Positions 45,370-57,417 of a DNA stretch of 64,000 nucleotides are shown here, one piece after another (the stretch's first letter is position 1; each line of letters opens with the position of its first letter). The position numbers were made by a program, and so were the translations under genes. The stretch lies in contig NW_025919528.1 in the NCBI RefSeq assembly GCF_907164915.1, positions 39,022 through 103,021 on the forward strand. Reading direction: 5' to 3'. The notes beneath the pieces are model-generated. The model saw only the letters and a list, made by a program, of their open reading frames with translations, did no database searches and was not told where the DNA came from. This stretch comes from Impatiens glandulifera (lineage: Eukaryota > Streptophyta > Magnoliopsida > Ericales > Balsaminaceae).

Positions 45370-46142
45370 TATGCGTAAGGAGCAACATAGTAGCGGAAGG
45401 AACAAGAGTACAAGCAGTTGCGTACTGAATTACAAGAGAAGTTTTGAAAAGAGAACGGCTGGAGTCTCTAGTACTTAAGTCACAACGAGAAGCACTTGAG
45501 ATAAAAAGACAAATAGAAATACAACTAGAAAGACAAAGAGAATAATTGGGATATCCTCCACCTCCTGATGAGTCTGGTAGATATATATTACTTAGACTTG
45601 TTTTTATCTTTTAATATTTTGTACGTTATATTGGATAATTAAGTTTTTGGTTTATTAGATGATTGTATTTTTGGATGAATTGAGATTTAGGTTTATTAGA
45701 TTATTGTATTTTTAGATTATTGAGATTTTGGTATATGAAATTTGGTATTTTTAATTTGTTTATGATTTATGTCTAAAATTGTTTGGTTTAAATAGATAAT
45801 ATTCGGTTTATAATCGTTTTATTTATAAAAAAAACTAATAATAGCCGATAGTAACAAGCGACTGCTTTTGATAAATATGAAGGCTCTCGTTAATAAATTA
45901 AAGTTTTATTCGAGAGCCCTTATACCCTTCTAAATAAGTTATCACTAAGAGCCCTTATGCCCTCCTAAATAATTATTTCCGAGAGCTATATATGCCCTCC
46001 CAAATACTCTATTTTTTTACCGACATATTTATCACCGAGAAGTTGCGAGAGCATTCATCGCCCTCGATGACCACTATCACCGAAGGCATATTATCTTTCT
46101 CCGAGGGTTTTACTCTCCTTAAAATCATTTTTTTTACTAGTG
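45370..46142 (+). mobile_element. Right end of a CACTA element with subterminal repeats
   Basis: The terminus in reverse complement is CACTAGTAAAAAAAATG, at 46142. The preceding 290 bp hold repeated GAGAGCCCTTATRCCCTYCT and CCGAGGG-type subterminal motifs, as at 25600-25710 and 31195-31270. At 45370-45560 the remnant reads in broken frames with Glu/Arg/Gln-rich helical stretches (EALEIKRQIEIQLERQRE, then GYPPPPDESG), like the C-terminal end of plant En/Spm-type transposase-region proteins. The left end was not found with confidence; CTACTAGAAAATTTT at about 44127 is a weak candidate. Confidence 0.55.
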
Positions 46143-47707
46143 CTAATACCTTCTAACATATTTAACACTCGATTATGAATCAAAATATCTCAAACAGAGG
46201 CCATGAACATGATTTTCATGATTTCATTTAATTTGGCTTTTCAAATTTAGTAGGAATATAATGGACTCAAATCAGCCAATGAATTGAAAACAACATTTAT
46301 GGCATATTCATATCATACAAACAATGAAACACATAAAATCTAAGCATTATGAACTCAATTTTTAGTAAGTGTAGTTTTCATTAGAACATTGAATTATAGT
46401 AAAAGTGAAGACTTGTCCTTAGATTTTGAAGCTTCAAAACAATCTTAGCAAGCTTTTAGAAATCCTCTCTAACCTTGCACATCTCTATATCTTAGCCTTC
46501 TGAAATCTCTCCAAGCTTCAAAGCAACATTGGCAACGGGTTATCTCTTGTTTCTCCCTCTCTCTAGCTTGCTCTCTCTCCCAAAAGAAATCTCCCTTGAT
46601 ATCTCTTCTCCTCCTCCTAGTTAAAGGAATCCTCCCCAATTTAACGTATCCACCTTCAATCTCCAAATTGTCCTCTCTTTTCCTTTGAACTTCGTGGGAC
46701 AAATTAGACACTTCTGATTGATGACGAGGCACAAAACAGTTGCTTATAAATTTTTTTGTGATTCCCTTGACGTGGCTTTTAACCGTTTTGGAAATAGTGG
46801 TTCCAATCTATCTTTAAATTTATTTGAGAATCCATTTTCAACTTACAAGAAATTTAGTGTAAAATATTTTATTTTAGTTTATAATATTTATTTTAATTAT
46901 TTAATTTAGTGGGTTTAGTTTTAATTATATATATTATATATATAAAATTAAGTAAAAATAAAATATATGTGTTATTTTAATATTTATATAATATAATATA
47001 TTTTATTTTAATATATAATATTAAAGGTGTATATAATCTATTTTATTTTAGATTATAATATTTATTTGAATTATTTAATTTATAATGTTTATTTTTAATC
47101 ATATATATATTATATTTATAAAATTAAGTAAAAATAAAATATATATTATTTTAATATTTATGTAATATAATTTATTTAATATATATATTATTAATTTTAA
47201 TTATATATTTATATAAAATAAAGTAATTAGTGGATTAGTGTGGAAGATGTGTAATTAAAATGTTAATTAATGATTTAGAAAGAGAGAAGTGGTTAATTTG
47301 AGAATAGGAATGGCAATGAAAATGTGGGTATTTTGTGAAAAATTATTTGAAAGGTGGGTAGTATTGGAATTGGTTCCTCCATAATAGCTTGCACCACCTC
47401 ATGATTAGCATTTAAGTTAAGTCATGTTTGATTCCTTCATATTTTTATAAAATAAATAAACCAAAATATATATTTTATTTATTTATTTGGTTTGGTTTAT
47501 TTAATTTATCTAATTATTTATATTTCTATCTTTTATTTAAATAACTCATAATTTAATTATTTTAAAATTTGGTTAATACGACACCGTTTTATAAATTAAT
47601 TATTTATTCTAATTCCGTTCAATGATCCGTAAAGGAATTTAGAAAATAATTTCAATCGCTCAGGAATATTTAAAATTATAAATCGGGGTACAAAATGAGT
47701 GTCTACA
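46143..47707 (-). repeat. Probable Gypsy-type LTR, minus strand
   Basis: Read on the minus strand it begins TGTAGACACTCATTTTGTAC then CCCGATTTATAATTTTAAAT, a start typical of plant Ty3/Gypsy TAT/Athila-like LTRs. It continues through very AT-rich DNA to a GA-rich region around 46470-46730. An 87-codon minus frame there (EEx/RRRRRD-rich) is probably leader sequence, not a gene. The 3' boundary is not visible. Confidence 0.35.
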
Positions 47708-48472
47708 CATTGGAAACTCTAAATCATTTTAGAAAAATCCTAAAAATATAGGATGGTCAAAATTATTATTTTCTACAAGAATAAATTTTTTTCCATCAAT
47801 TTTAGTACTTGTTTAGAAAATGATCTATATTTTAGAGCTCATATCTTGAGTTCTACATTCTTAAAAATTACAAAATATTTATAGCTGGGACATAAAAATA
47901 TTGTTGACCTCCATAAAAAAAATTAGAATTTTGGGGGCACATTTAGAAAAACATTTTTTCCGTACTATCATATTAGAGTTCAACAACTTCGAAAATTCCA
48001 AACTCCAATGCTTTTTAAATTATTGATGACATGTATACAAAATTTCAGAGTATTTAAACACTTTCGGGAAAATATTTGACTTTTCTAGTGTTATAATGTG
48101 GCTCGAATACTCAAAAATTATATATGTGAATTTTCTTATACTCGTATACCCATTTTCTATAAGGAGTCATAGTCTGAACTCCAATCAAGCAACATGTGAA
48201 TTTTCACTTCACATTTATGTTCTCTTAATGCTTGGGACGTGTTTGTGGATCTTTAATCTCAACATTGTCTAAACATAATAGACACATATAGTCATCTCTA
48301 ATCAATGAATATGGTTAGCCCCTCATTTAGATGCAAATTATGATAAATAAAAGAGAAAAAGAGTTATAAACTCAACGCATGTGTACTAATCTTCCAAACA
48401 TTGAAAATGGCTAACTATTTTTGAGTAGAGACTACCCATTACGAACAGGCATGTGGGATATAATGTTGAGGG
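47708..48472. other. AT-rich non-coding DNA
   Basis: No gene recognised. Confidence 0.4.
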
Positions 48473-49281
48473 TAGGGACATATCTAGAATTTGGAGTTGG
48501 GGTGGGCTTTAATAAGGATTAAAAAAAAATTGTAATTAAAAAATAAAGGGTAAAGTTAAGTAATTATTTCGCACTTGGTCTGATCGCGCGATAGATAAAA
48601 TTATAACAAAGTAGACCGAGACAATAATATTGAATTAGTTTGAAAAATTAGGAAATTAGAGGATAAGTTGACCTTATTTTATGAAATATAATTTTAAAAT
48701 ATTGAGATAGGCTTGAGCCCATTAAACACATTCTCACAATCTCTCTCAAGTCACATCCAAATAATTATAAAATTTATAATCAAACAAACTTTAACAAAAA
48801 TAAATAATTAATTAATTAATACTTCTTAATTATTAATAACAATATGAATCAACAAATCATTTAACTCTCTTTTTTATTTTAATTCATTTCGCTCTCTCCT
48901 TTTTAATAATATGTCTTAGTTTCTTTCTCCTTTAAAATATAGTTGTCACCCTTAAAAACTAAACTAGGTATATATATAATAATAAAATTTTCATTTAACC
49001 GTTCTAAAAAAAATTAGTTTAACTCGGCTGGATCTTAGTTTACTCACTCGTCTAAAAGATATACTCACTCGTCTAAAAGATATTTGACCGCTTTTAAGCA
49101 TGTTGTATATATAATATATATTATATTATAAAACAAAATTTGAGTTTGACTGAGACATGGCTTGACTAGGCTTAAGATTCGTCTTACTCATTTATCTAAC
49201 TTATAATATATATATATATAATATATAATTTGGTAGGCGTGGGCTTAAGTCCCCCACAACCTCCACATACCTATGTCTCTA
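48473..49281. mobile_element. Possible TIR element (MITE-like), about 0.8 kb
   Basis: The left end TAGGGACATATCTAGAATTTG and the right end in reverse complement TAGAGACATAGGTATGTGGAG share TAGRGACATA. Just inside both ends are GGTGGGCTTTAA / GTGGGGGACTTAAG-like sequences. I found no matching flanking TSD, so the call is weak. The interior is AT-rich with no frame. Confidence 0.3.
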
Positions 49282-49308
49282 GTTAATTTTCATTTCACAC
49301 ACATAATC

Positions 49309-49652
49309 AAGTATCGAACCTTCGCGGGAAGAGTTATGGAAAGATATTGTATCGGATTGCAGCGCCCTCGCGAGAACGTGGACAAGAATTCCAAGCACGA
49401 AGTAGAACTGGAATATTTGTAGGAACTGGAATTTACCGTTTTTTAAACTCACTAGAATTGAAAGTATTGTAATCAGATAATTCATTTACGTTTTTAGCTT
49501 TTTAGCTTTTACTCAGAATGTTACGACTTTAAAATCATTTTAGGACTGTCTAGAATGATCTCTTAAACTCGTGGTTTTTTTCCCATTTTGGGGAATTTTT
49601 AATGAAATGACGCTAAGACGTTTTTCCCCCCAAAAAAAGTATCGAACCCTTA
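49309..49652 (+). mobile_element. Short LINE 3' tail with TSDs (LINE4)
   Basis: About 315 bp of LINE 3' end (49323-49637): the last codons of ORF2 (CSALARTWTRIPSTK-like), the 3' UTR and ATGACGCTAAGACGTTTTTC, then a short C-run and A-run. It is flanked by AAGTATCGAACCTT (49309-49322) and AAGTATCGAACCCTT (49637-49651), a 14-15 bp target duplication. The tail is too short to encode anything. Confidence 0.9.
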
Positions 49653-49991
49653 AAAATGAATATTATGATATTTTTCATAGTTTCTTCGAGAAGTAAACTA
49701 AGGTTACGATTCTCGAAGTCAATTAGATTAATATATTCAAATACGTTTTTCTAAAACCTATAGGGCCAATTTTAAAAAGCTTGCGCTATATAAATCTACT
49801 TTTTACGAGATTCGAGAGGAAGTTAAATCACATGGTTCTCTAACATAACCTATTAATGGAAAACTATTTCCTAAAATAGTATTTGAGGTCGAGCCTACCA
49901 TCGAAGTCCTTTGTTGTGTACCCTCAAAAGACGGAGAACACGAACTGACAAGTGAAGCATGGAGCTCCGATCAATTTTCAGATCGTATGAC
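49653..49991. other. Flank of the Copia element, no gene
   Basis: Non-coding. It ends with GATCGTATGACTCGCC, whose last five bases are the probable target site of the Copia element. Confidence 0.4.
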
Positions 49992-50283
49992 TCGCCGTTG
50001 TTGTTGAAAATAAAAGTATAGGGAAAAGAGAAAAGCTTTTGATTGTATTTTTATTAAGTTTTAGGCATAGCCTATTTATACTTATAATATTAAATTTAAA
50101 ATGAAATAAATAACGGAATGAAATCTAATCAAATCAAATAAAGTAAAATAAGGGAATGTTCTTAGCATATTCCCAAAATATGCTTTATTATATTTTCTAA
50201 GATAAAATCATTAGGTTGATATTATTTAGGGCATGATTTATTGGGCTTAACAAGATTATCTAGCAAATCACCCTTTAATCTCA

Positions 50284-50595
50284 TTATACCGCTTCTACTT
50301 GCTTGACACTGAGCTTCAAACGCATCTCGATAAACTTTTTTCTCCCTAACTCCTTTGTTAGGATATCAGCGAGTTGTCCATCAATGCCAACGTGGACAAT
50401 ATTCATCTTTCTTTCTTCAATGCACTCTCGGATGTAATGAAATTTCGTGTTAATGTGTTTACTCCTCTCATGATGAACTAGATTCTTGCAGAGAGCAATG
50501 ACTGACTTGTTATCAACCAATAATTTAATTGTCAATTCTTTACACCCAACTAACTCGCCAATAAGACGACTAAGACAGACCCCTTGACATGTCAT
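50284..50595 (-). pseudogene. Copia RNase H C-terminal segment
   Basis: A 103-codon frame reading ELTIKLLVDNKSVIALCKN then HHERSKHINTKFHYIRECIE and GQLADILTKELGRKKFIEMR, the conserved C-terminal end of Copia pol (RNase H and tail). It degrades the RNA strand of the hybrid during reverse transcription. The frame ends about 20 bases from the LTR, as expected. Upstream RNase H sequence is broken by stops and frameshifts. Confidence 0.85.
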
Positions 50596-50759
50596 TGTCG
50601 TCGCTGCGATGTACTCCGACTCGCATGAAGATGAAGTAACAATCTTCTACTTATATGAAGTCCAAGTCAAAATGCTACCTCCGATAAAGAAAACTATCAT
50701 GGAGGTGCTTTTGCGGTCATCAACATCGCCATCAGGATCATATCGATGTAGCCTACTAA

Positions 50760-51690
50760 TGTAACTTCACCTACTTCTGACTTATAACATCACCCATAAC
50801 CCAACGTATCCCATACGTAGTGAATTATCTGCTTGATCACAGCCCAATCTTGAAAACTTGGCACCACCATGTATCGACTAACTATGCCTACAACATTAGC
50901 AATATCAGGTTTACTAGGTAAAAAATACTGTAAGTACGCTTTGATACCTTGTTGCATCCACAACCGTACTCATGCCCATTGGATTGTGACACGGGTTATA
51001 GTTACACATGCCAACTTTCTCCAAAATCTTTGTAGCATATGCGTTTTGACACAATGTAATATCACCGTCATTTTGACGTACTTTAATCCCCAAATAGTAA
51101 CTTTGAAGACCGAGGTCTCTCATTTTAAACATTTCTTGCATTTGTGTCTTGATTGATGATGTCTTGTACACTTGTTCTCTTAATAATCAAGTCATCCGTA
51201 TAGACACCCACAGACAAGAAAGGTTGAGCATCGCCTCTTCTATAAACGGCATGTTCGAACGGGTTTCTTGTGAAACTAGGTGAAGTAAAGGAGGCATCCA
51301 TTTTTGAGTATCATGCTCATGGAGATTTTTGGAGCCCATATGATGCCTTACTCAACTTAAGAACTTTACCTATGTTCTTGGAATCGATGAACTCAGGTGG
51401 TTGTTCTACATAGACCTCCTCTACGAGATCACCATTCAAGAATGTTGACTTCACGTCCATGTAGTGTACTTACCACTTTCTTTGTGCAGCAAGTGCGAGT
51501 AGCAGACGTATTATTTCCATTCTTTCTACTAGAACAAAAATTTCCTCGAAATTCACCCTTTAGCGTTGCACATATCCTTGTGGTTCACAATGTTGTCATT
51601 GGGGTCCTTTTAACTTTGAACACCCATTTGAGCCCGATGGCTCGATGACCAATTGGAAGTGACACAAACTCCCATGTCTTGTTCTCAACT
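50760..51690 (-). pseudogene. Copia reverse transcriptase remnant
   Basis: In broken frames on the minus strand: WELVSLPIGHRAIGLKWVFK (RT start), FLNGDLVEEVYVEQPPEFID-like, NPFEHAVYRRGDAQPF, then VGVYTDDLIIK and QEMFKMRDLGLQSYYLGIKV. The catalytic YVDD box is YTDD. RT would copy the element's RNA into DNA. Many stops and frameshifts make it inactive. Confidence 0.8.
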
Positions 51691-52410
51691 AGTAGTAGTA
51701 GTCGCTCACCAAAAGATCTAACATCATTGAGTTCGACGCGCTACATTACAACTAGGAGCCGACTTGGGAGTTTTTCGATGGATAACATTTTCAGATCGAC
51801 GAGTAACTCAATCGTCATCGCCATCTACTTGTATGCACATGACGCACTTTGAAAGAATTTGAGCAATACCTTGTACTCGTACACTGGATCGCCCAACACC
51901 TCGAGCTCGTTGACGATCGCCGCAAGTCGAATGTCGAAAGTCTCCATCCCCTCGCCATCTTAAAATGTCAGGTTCTAAAACTATGTTCATTGTGTTTGCG
52001 CTTAATTCAGATTACAACACAAAAGTTATTTGTCTCCACTAAATTGAACGAAACAAGTGGCCATGATGAACACGTTTTGTTGTAATATGAATCACCATTC
52101 CTCTCTATAAGTAGTAGTCGCTCACCAAAAGATCTAACATCATTGAGTTCGACATGCTCCTCTACAACTAGGTGTCGACTTGTGAGTTTTTCGATGGATA
52201 ACATTTTCAGATCGACGAGTGACTCAATCTCCGTCGCCATCTACTTGTATGCACACGACACACTTTGAAGGAATTTGAGTTATACCTTGTACTCGGACAT
52301 TGGATCGCCCAACACCTCGAGCTCGTTGACAATCGTCGCAAGTTGAATGTCAAAAGCCTCCATCTTCTCGCCATCTTTAAATGTCAGGTTTTCAAACTAT
52401 GTTCGTTGTG
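51690..52410 (-). repeat. Internal tandem duplication in the Copia element, period about 412 bp
   Basis: GTAGTAGTCGCTCACCAAAAG... at about 51693 recurs at about 52106, each followed by about 300 bp of near-identical sequence (TCGATGGATAACATTTTCAG, CATCTACTTGTATGCACA). Minus-strand frames read LKMLSIEKL..., the spacer that lies between integrase and RT in Copia pol. Confidence 0.85.
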
Positions 52411-52426
52411 TTTGCGCTTTTGCTTC

Positions 52427-52771
52427 TCAGACATGTTCAACTCCGACCCGCATGATTTTTAGTGTGTCACATGCTTCTTTGGTCGTCTTTTTTCTTCCAA
52501 GAGTTTGGATCAACTCTATCGGCACTGTCCGGAGAAGTAACAACATAGCCCGTCGATCTTCACGAAGACCTCCCGAACCATTTTCAATGACATCCCAGAA
52601 GTCTTGCGCTTGTACATCCACTTTCATTAGGATCACCTCATCCACGTAGTTAGTACGCGTGAGAGGCATGAAGCGCATCACCCCTTCATTCTTCCAACCT
52701 CTGTTCATCATCTCTTTTAATTTTCTTGTCATTACCAAAACAGATCGAACACCATACAACTCTGATATCAC
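52427..52771 (-). pseudogene. Copia gag fragment
   Basis: A 114-codon frame just inside the 5' LTR: MPLTRTNYVDEVILMKVDVQ then AQDFWDVIENGSGGLREDRR, AMLLLLRTVPIELIQTLGRK and TTKEACDTLKIMRVGVEHV. It matches the N-terminal part of plant Copia gag (DUF4219/UBN2 type). It is cut short where the duplicated spacer begins, so the zinc knuckle, protease and integrase are lost by deletion. Confidence 0.85.
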
Positions 52772-53714
52772 TTGTTGTTGTATAAAATGAAAAGTATAGT
52801 GTAAAGAGAAAAACTTTTGATTGTATTTTATTAAGCACTAGGCATAGCCTATATATACTTACAATATTGAATTGAAAACGAAATAAATAATATAAAATCT
52901 AATATAATAAAATAAAGTAAAATAAGGGAATGTTCTAAGCATATTCCCAAAATATGCTTTAATATATTTTCTAAGATAAAATCTTTGTGTTGATATTATT
53001 TAGGGCCTAATTTATTGGGCTTAACGAGAATATCGAACATCGCCCTTAAAGACGGGGTATTTGAATGGAAAAAAACATAAAATGATCTGTAAAGTGAAGA
53101 AACCGTAAAAAATACGTACAACAGGCTATTTACTTAATCCACGGAGATTAGTCACACTCTAAAAGTGAAACGATTCTAAAAACAATTAATGGCAAAATAC
53201 GTCATTTCTAGCTAATGAATTGTTCTCAAATATTTGGGAAATTGATCATTATTATTCAATTAACAATCTCCTTCTTGTGAAATTGAATTTGGACATATAA
53301 ATCAAAATTTTAATTTTTGAAGAATTAAAATAAAACTAAAATTGTCCAACTAAAGGATAAAGAAGCATTTTTAATCCTTCTTCAAAATGACATAGTTTTG
53401 GGGCATGCGATCTACATGTTGAAAGGGGCGAAAACGACGTCGTTTGGGTCACTTGTGATCTTCTTGAATGTTGATCGGTGGTGATTCGTGTACGATGGTC
53501 ATCGTTAGCCGCTCTGTCCGCGATTGATAATTTTTTGTCGTCGTTGACTTCTCTAGTGATTATCAACATTTGTCTACCACGTAGCTCAACGGTTCTTTGA
53601 CAACATTTTTATTTTTATTTTTTATTTAGACACCACATTTTGCACCTTAAGTTTATATTTAAATTTAGGTCTATTTAAATAAAATAAAAAGTAGTAAATA
53701 AAACCAACAAATTA

Positions 53715-56325
53715 CACTAGTAAAAGAGTAATCAATAGCGACAAATTAACGAGACATTGTTACCATCGTTCTTGGTCAAATAATAATGAATAATACAATA
53801 TATATTTATTAATAACCATGGCCATCTTATCCCATTTTCCAAAACCTAAAATTTAAACTTAAAATCAAATAAACATAAACATAAAAGTCTTCTTAAAATT
53901 TATGAGAGTTAAAGAGGGAGAGTACTCCAATATCCCATCGACGAACCATTTGCTCTCCCAACATCTTCATCTCCCATTGACGAACCTGCACAACCGAAAA
54001 GACAAATGAAAAATCGAGGTAAGTGACCTTGTACGAGTGAAAGTCGTCTTATTTACTCCTAATATTTCACAAAAGGAAGCGAGAAATTTATCTAAAAGAC
54101 TTATGACGAGCTTGATTTGTTCTTAATTAAGAGGGAAAGTCTATTTAACTTATGTAGGGGATGTCCAATCTAAATGGGAGAAGATGTGTCTGAGTCTATA
54201 ATGCTTTGTTTCTTTATTGATCAGGTTTTGTTTGGCTAGGTGCTTGAAGGGTACAACTGTCTATGAACTTGTCTATTATCATTATCATTTTATGAAAAGT
54301 GAATCATTTAATGAACTTATGTATAATATTTGACAACAAAACAACTTTTCACATACTAACCTCAACCTCTATACTTGATGAGATCCCAAACATTAGTAGA
54401 AGATAACGAGTTGTTTATTTAAGGTAACCCAAAAATAAATATAATTAAAACTCATAAATATATCTAGTACAACATTAAGAAGAGATCTCACATACCATCA
54501 TTAATAGAAATGCTGGTTAAATTCAATAAAGAAATAAGCATGGCTTATTGGTGTTAGGTATCAAGCCAACAGTAAGTATCAATCCTAGAACACATTTTGT
54601 AAATTTGAAGTAGTTGTTAAGAGTGAGAGTGTAGTATGTAACTTTGAATTATTGCTGATAGAATTTTAATTAAAGTGCTTCTTAAATAGTGGTTTGGATA
54701 TTGAACTAACTAGCTCTGGTCATATTATATGTACTAGATAAGTATTTAAATTTCTATGTAGGTTTTGGGTTTCCAATATTTATTCATCTTTATGTGGATC
54801 ATGCAATCCTATTATTTTATGTTAGAATGTCATATTACATGTACTAAATTAGATATTTAAATTTCTCTTTAGGTTATGGATTTCCAATATTTATTCACCT
54901 TTATGTTCAATCCTATTATTTAGTATTATAAGCTTTTAGGCTATTTGATAATCATCTTTTTCTATTTCTTAGTTGACAGACTTTGTCAAATCTCCTCACC
55001 AGAGAGCTGATGGAATGTTTAAGAGCTGATGGAATGATTAATATGAATGATATCTATTGTTCTTCAATCGAGCTTGTGGTACTGGTATGTGCTATAATGT
55101 TTTGTCTAAGTGATTTATTCACTATTTTTTTTCCATTATTCTTGATCCAAACAATACAAGAAATGAAATAATTTATAGTGATTGGGCTGAAAAATCTGGA
55201 AAAAAAGAGCTGACATCACCGAGAAACCTCTCAGCCCATGACCAAACTCAGGCTAGTTAAGATCACCTCCAACTTTATCACTACCAATATGTTCATGACC
55301 AAAGAAGCCACAGCAGAAACAGAAATCTCCCAATTTAAAATATTTGAATCTTATCAACTTATCAGGCTTTCCCTTTCTAGCTAGCCAGAAGCCTCTACTC
55401 TATTTAGTCTGTTGTAAGACAGACACATTTGTGAGATGTTAATAGAATAATGTGACTTCCTTAGAAATTTTTAGCTGCATATGTATATGTTTAGTTCATT
55501 TGTTGTATTATCACTTAGTAGAGATCTCCAAAGAATCTGAATTAGCGGTCTATTTCCTTCTACTTTCAGTAATTTGACAAATCTAAAAAACAGTAAGAAA
55601 ATAATTTTATTTGCAAAGAATTTTTTTAGTTAAGATTTTATTAACTTTAAAATAATACTAATTTTTAGGGAAAATGAATTTCACCCAACCTAGCATATCC
55701 TTCCAAGTGCTATAAATCATAATAAATCTGGAAATATTGTGAGTTGATTATTATAAGAAATTGTAGAATTATTGGTCCAGTTTGTGTATAATATAGGATG
55801 CTGAGAAATTGTAGATTTGCTGGTATAGTTTGTGTATAATAGGATGCTGAGAAATTGTAGAAATTCACTTGACTTCACATAAAGACCTATGTGAAGATAA
55901 TATTTGTGTTTTAGAAGAGAATTGAGCTTTAACTAGATAACTAGTCATATATTTTGTATAAACAATATTTCTATATTAGAAAGAAATGTAATGTATAGTA
56001 ATATTAAGGATATATTTTTTGTATTAAAAAAAATTGTTTGGAGCTTATCTGAAATTTTTATTTAAATTTAGAAAAATAAAATATAAAATTATACATGTAA
56101 ATTTGGAGACCATGATTAAATCATTTATGCACCTTTTAGTGACGGTATTTTGTTTTCATAGCCAACACTTTAACGACGGTGTTTATTACTGTGGCCATAT
56201 TTTAGCTACGGATCATATCGACAATTGGTGACGGGCTTTTCTACCATTGGCACTGATTTGCAGCGACGGTAAATTGACCTTTAGCGATTGTTTTACCATC
56301 GTTGTTGCTATCTTTTTTACTAGTG
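53715..56325. mobile_element. Non-autonomous CACTA element, copy 2
   Basis: Termini CACTAGTAAAAGAG and, in reverse complement, CACTAGTAAAAAAGATAGC, with TTA on both sides (53712-53714 and 56326-56328). It is 2611 bp against 2328 bp in copy 1. It keeps a zinc-knuckle-like coding fragment (55190-55400) that copy 1 lacks. AGYGACGG subterminal motifs are at both ends. No transposase. Confidence 0.85.
55195..55400 (-). pseudogene. CCHC zinc-knuckle-like coding fragment inside CACTA copy 2
   Basis: On the minus strand IRFKYFKLGDFCFCCGFFGH then EH resembles the zf-CCHC_4 region that follows DUF4283 in plant LINE ORF1-type proteins (pattern YERLPxFCFxCGxxGH). The final Cys is not visible and a stop follows. 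It is probably a captured or inserted coding fragment. The matching region is missing from CACTA copy 1. Confidence 0.5.
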
Positions 56326-57417
56326 TTATATAGTTTTGTTTTTCCAGGAAAAAAAGTATTGAACTTCAAGTTAAACGCGGCCTAAGCGCATCATGCCACC
56401 TAGACCCCAAACCAAATTAGGCATTCCAGAAATGATGCAAAAGGACAAAACTCCTAGCTTGTTTGTGCGTCTTTTGGGGAATTTTTTTTTAGCCTCATGG
56501 AGTTCGAGGCAACAAGAAAAATGTGGCAACGAAGATAAGAAAGAAAGTGGTTGTTTTGGGGAGGAAAGTAAAGAAAGAGAGGCAAGGAAGTGACTTCTTT
56601 TGGTTGACTAGAGAAGAAGAGCAAATGGAAAAAAAAAAAAGCTTTCTTCTCCTCTCAGGCTCTTATCCAATTCTTTTGCTATGTTCCAATCATTCTGACA
56701 CGATAGAAATTGAGAGCTTTCATATCAAGAATATCAACTAAGTCTAATTTTTAATTGTTTTTATAAGTTTTTTAATTCCTAGTCAGGTTTATCCCATGAA
56801 AAGTCAGTACTATGGTAAGTTAGAAAATCATGCATAGGATTTGATAGAAACTTTGAGTTTGAGAAGATTTCTTACTTTAGTAATTCTGAAATTTTATTCA
56901 TGATTTCTATGAATGATAATTCAAAACGTGAAGATTCATTAAGTTGATTGTTCTAAAAATATTTGGTTTATTGTTTCAGTTTGAAACTCTGTTTGTTTAT
57001 GTTTGTATGATGCTAAGGATATTAAAAAAATACTTCAAGATCGTTAAAAAAAATAGAAGACGAAATTTATTTATTCTGCTTTGCTTTGTCCACATATAAC
57101 TGTTTTAAACTATTGGTCGGGAGACCCTTGTCTTTTTATTAATACTAATGAGTAATCTTGTCTCAAAAGAATTCATAGTAGGTGAACATTAATAGAATCG
57201 ATATTTCATTTGGAATTCCGACTATTCGAGTGAATTTGGTATTCAGGTCTGTCTAGTTTCATCAGAAAGTCTGTAAGGCAAACCAAAATAAAAATGGATC
57301 ATTGTTCTCTATTCAAAGTATACTAAAATATTTAAGTATTTAAAGTAATAATAATAAAAATAATTAATTATATAAAGCTTCTATCACATGGATGAATAAA
57401 ATCACACTATAAGCAAC

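Larger units (their letters stand above)
49992..53044 (-). mobile_element. Internally deleted Copia retrotransposon with both LTRs
   Basis: LTRs 49999-50265 and 52773-53039 (about 267 bp each) are similar throughout, sharing GGGAATGTTCT(A/T)AGCATATTC and TTGATATTATTTAGGGC. TCGCC flanks both sides (49992-49996 and 53040-53044), two bases away from the LTR start at the left. The PBS TGATATCAGAG (minus strand, about 52760-52770) is the initiator-Met type with one change. Internal order on minus: gag fragment (52771-52427), a duplicated spacer (52410-51690), RT (about 51690-50760) and RNase H (50595-50284). Protease and integrase are missing. Confidence 0.85.

Noticed and set aside
46469..46732. 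87-codon minus frame rich in Arg/Glu
   Set aside because: It lies in GA-rich LTR-like sequence, has no recognisable domain and is short.
48473..49281. A confident MITE call
   Set aside because: Terminal similarity is only about 10 bp and no TSD was found, so it is listed only at low confidence.
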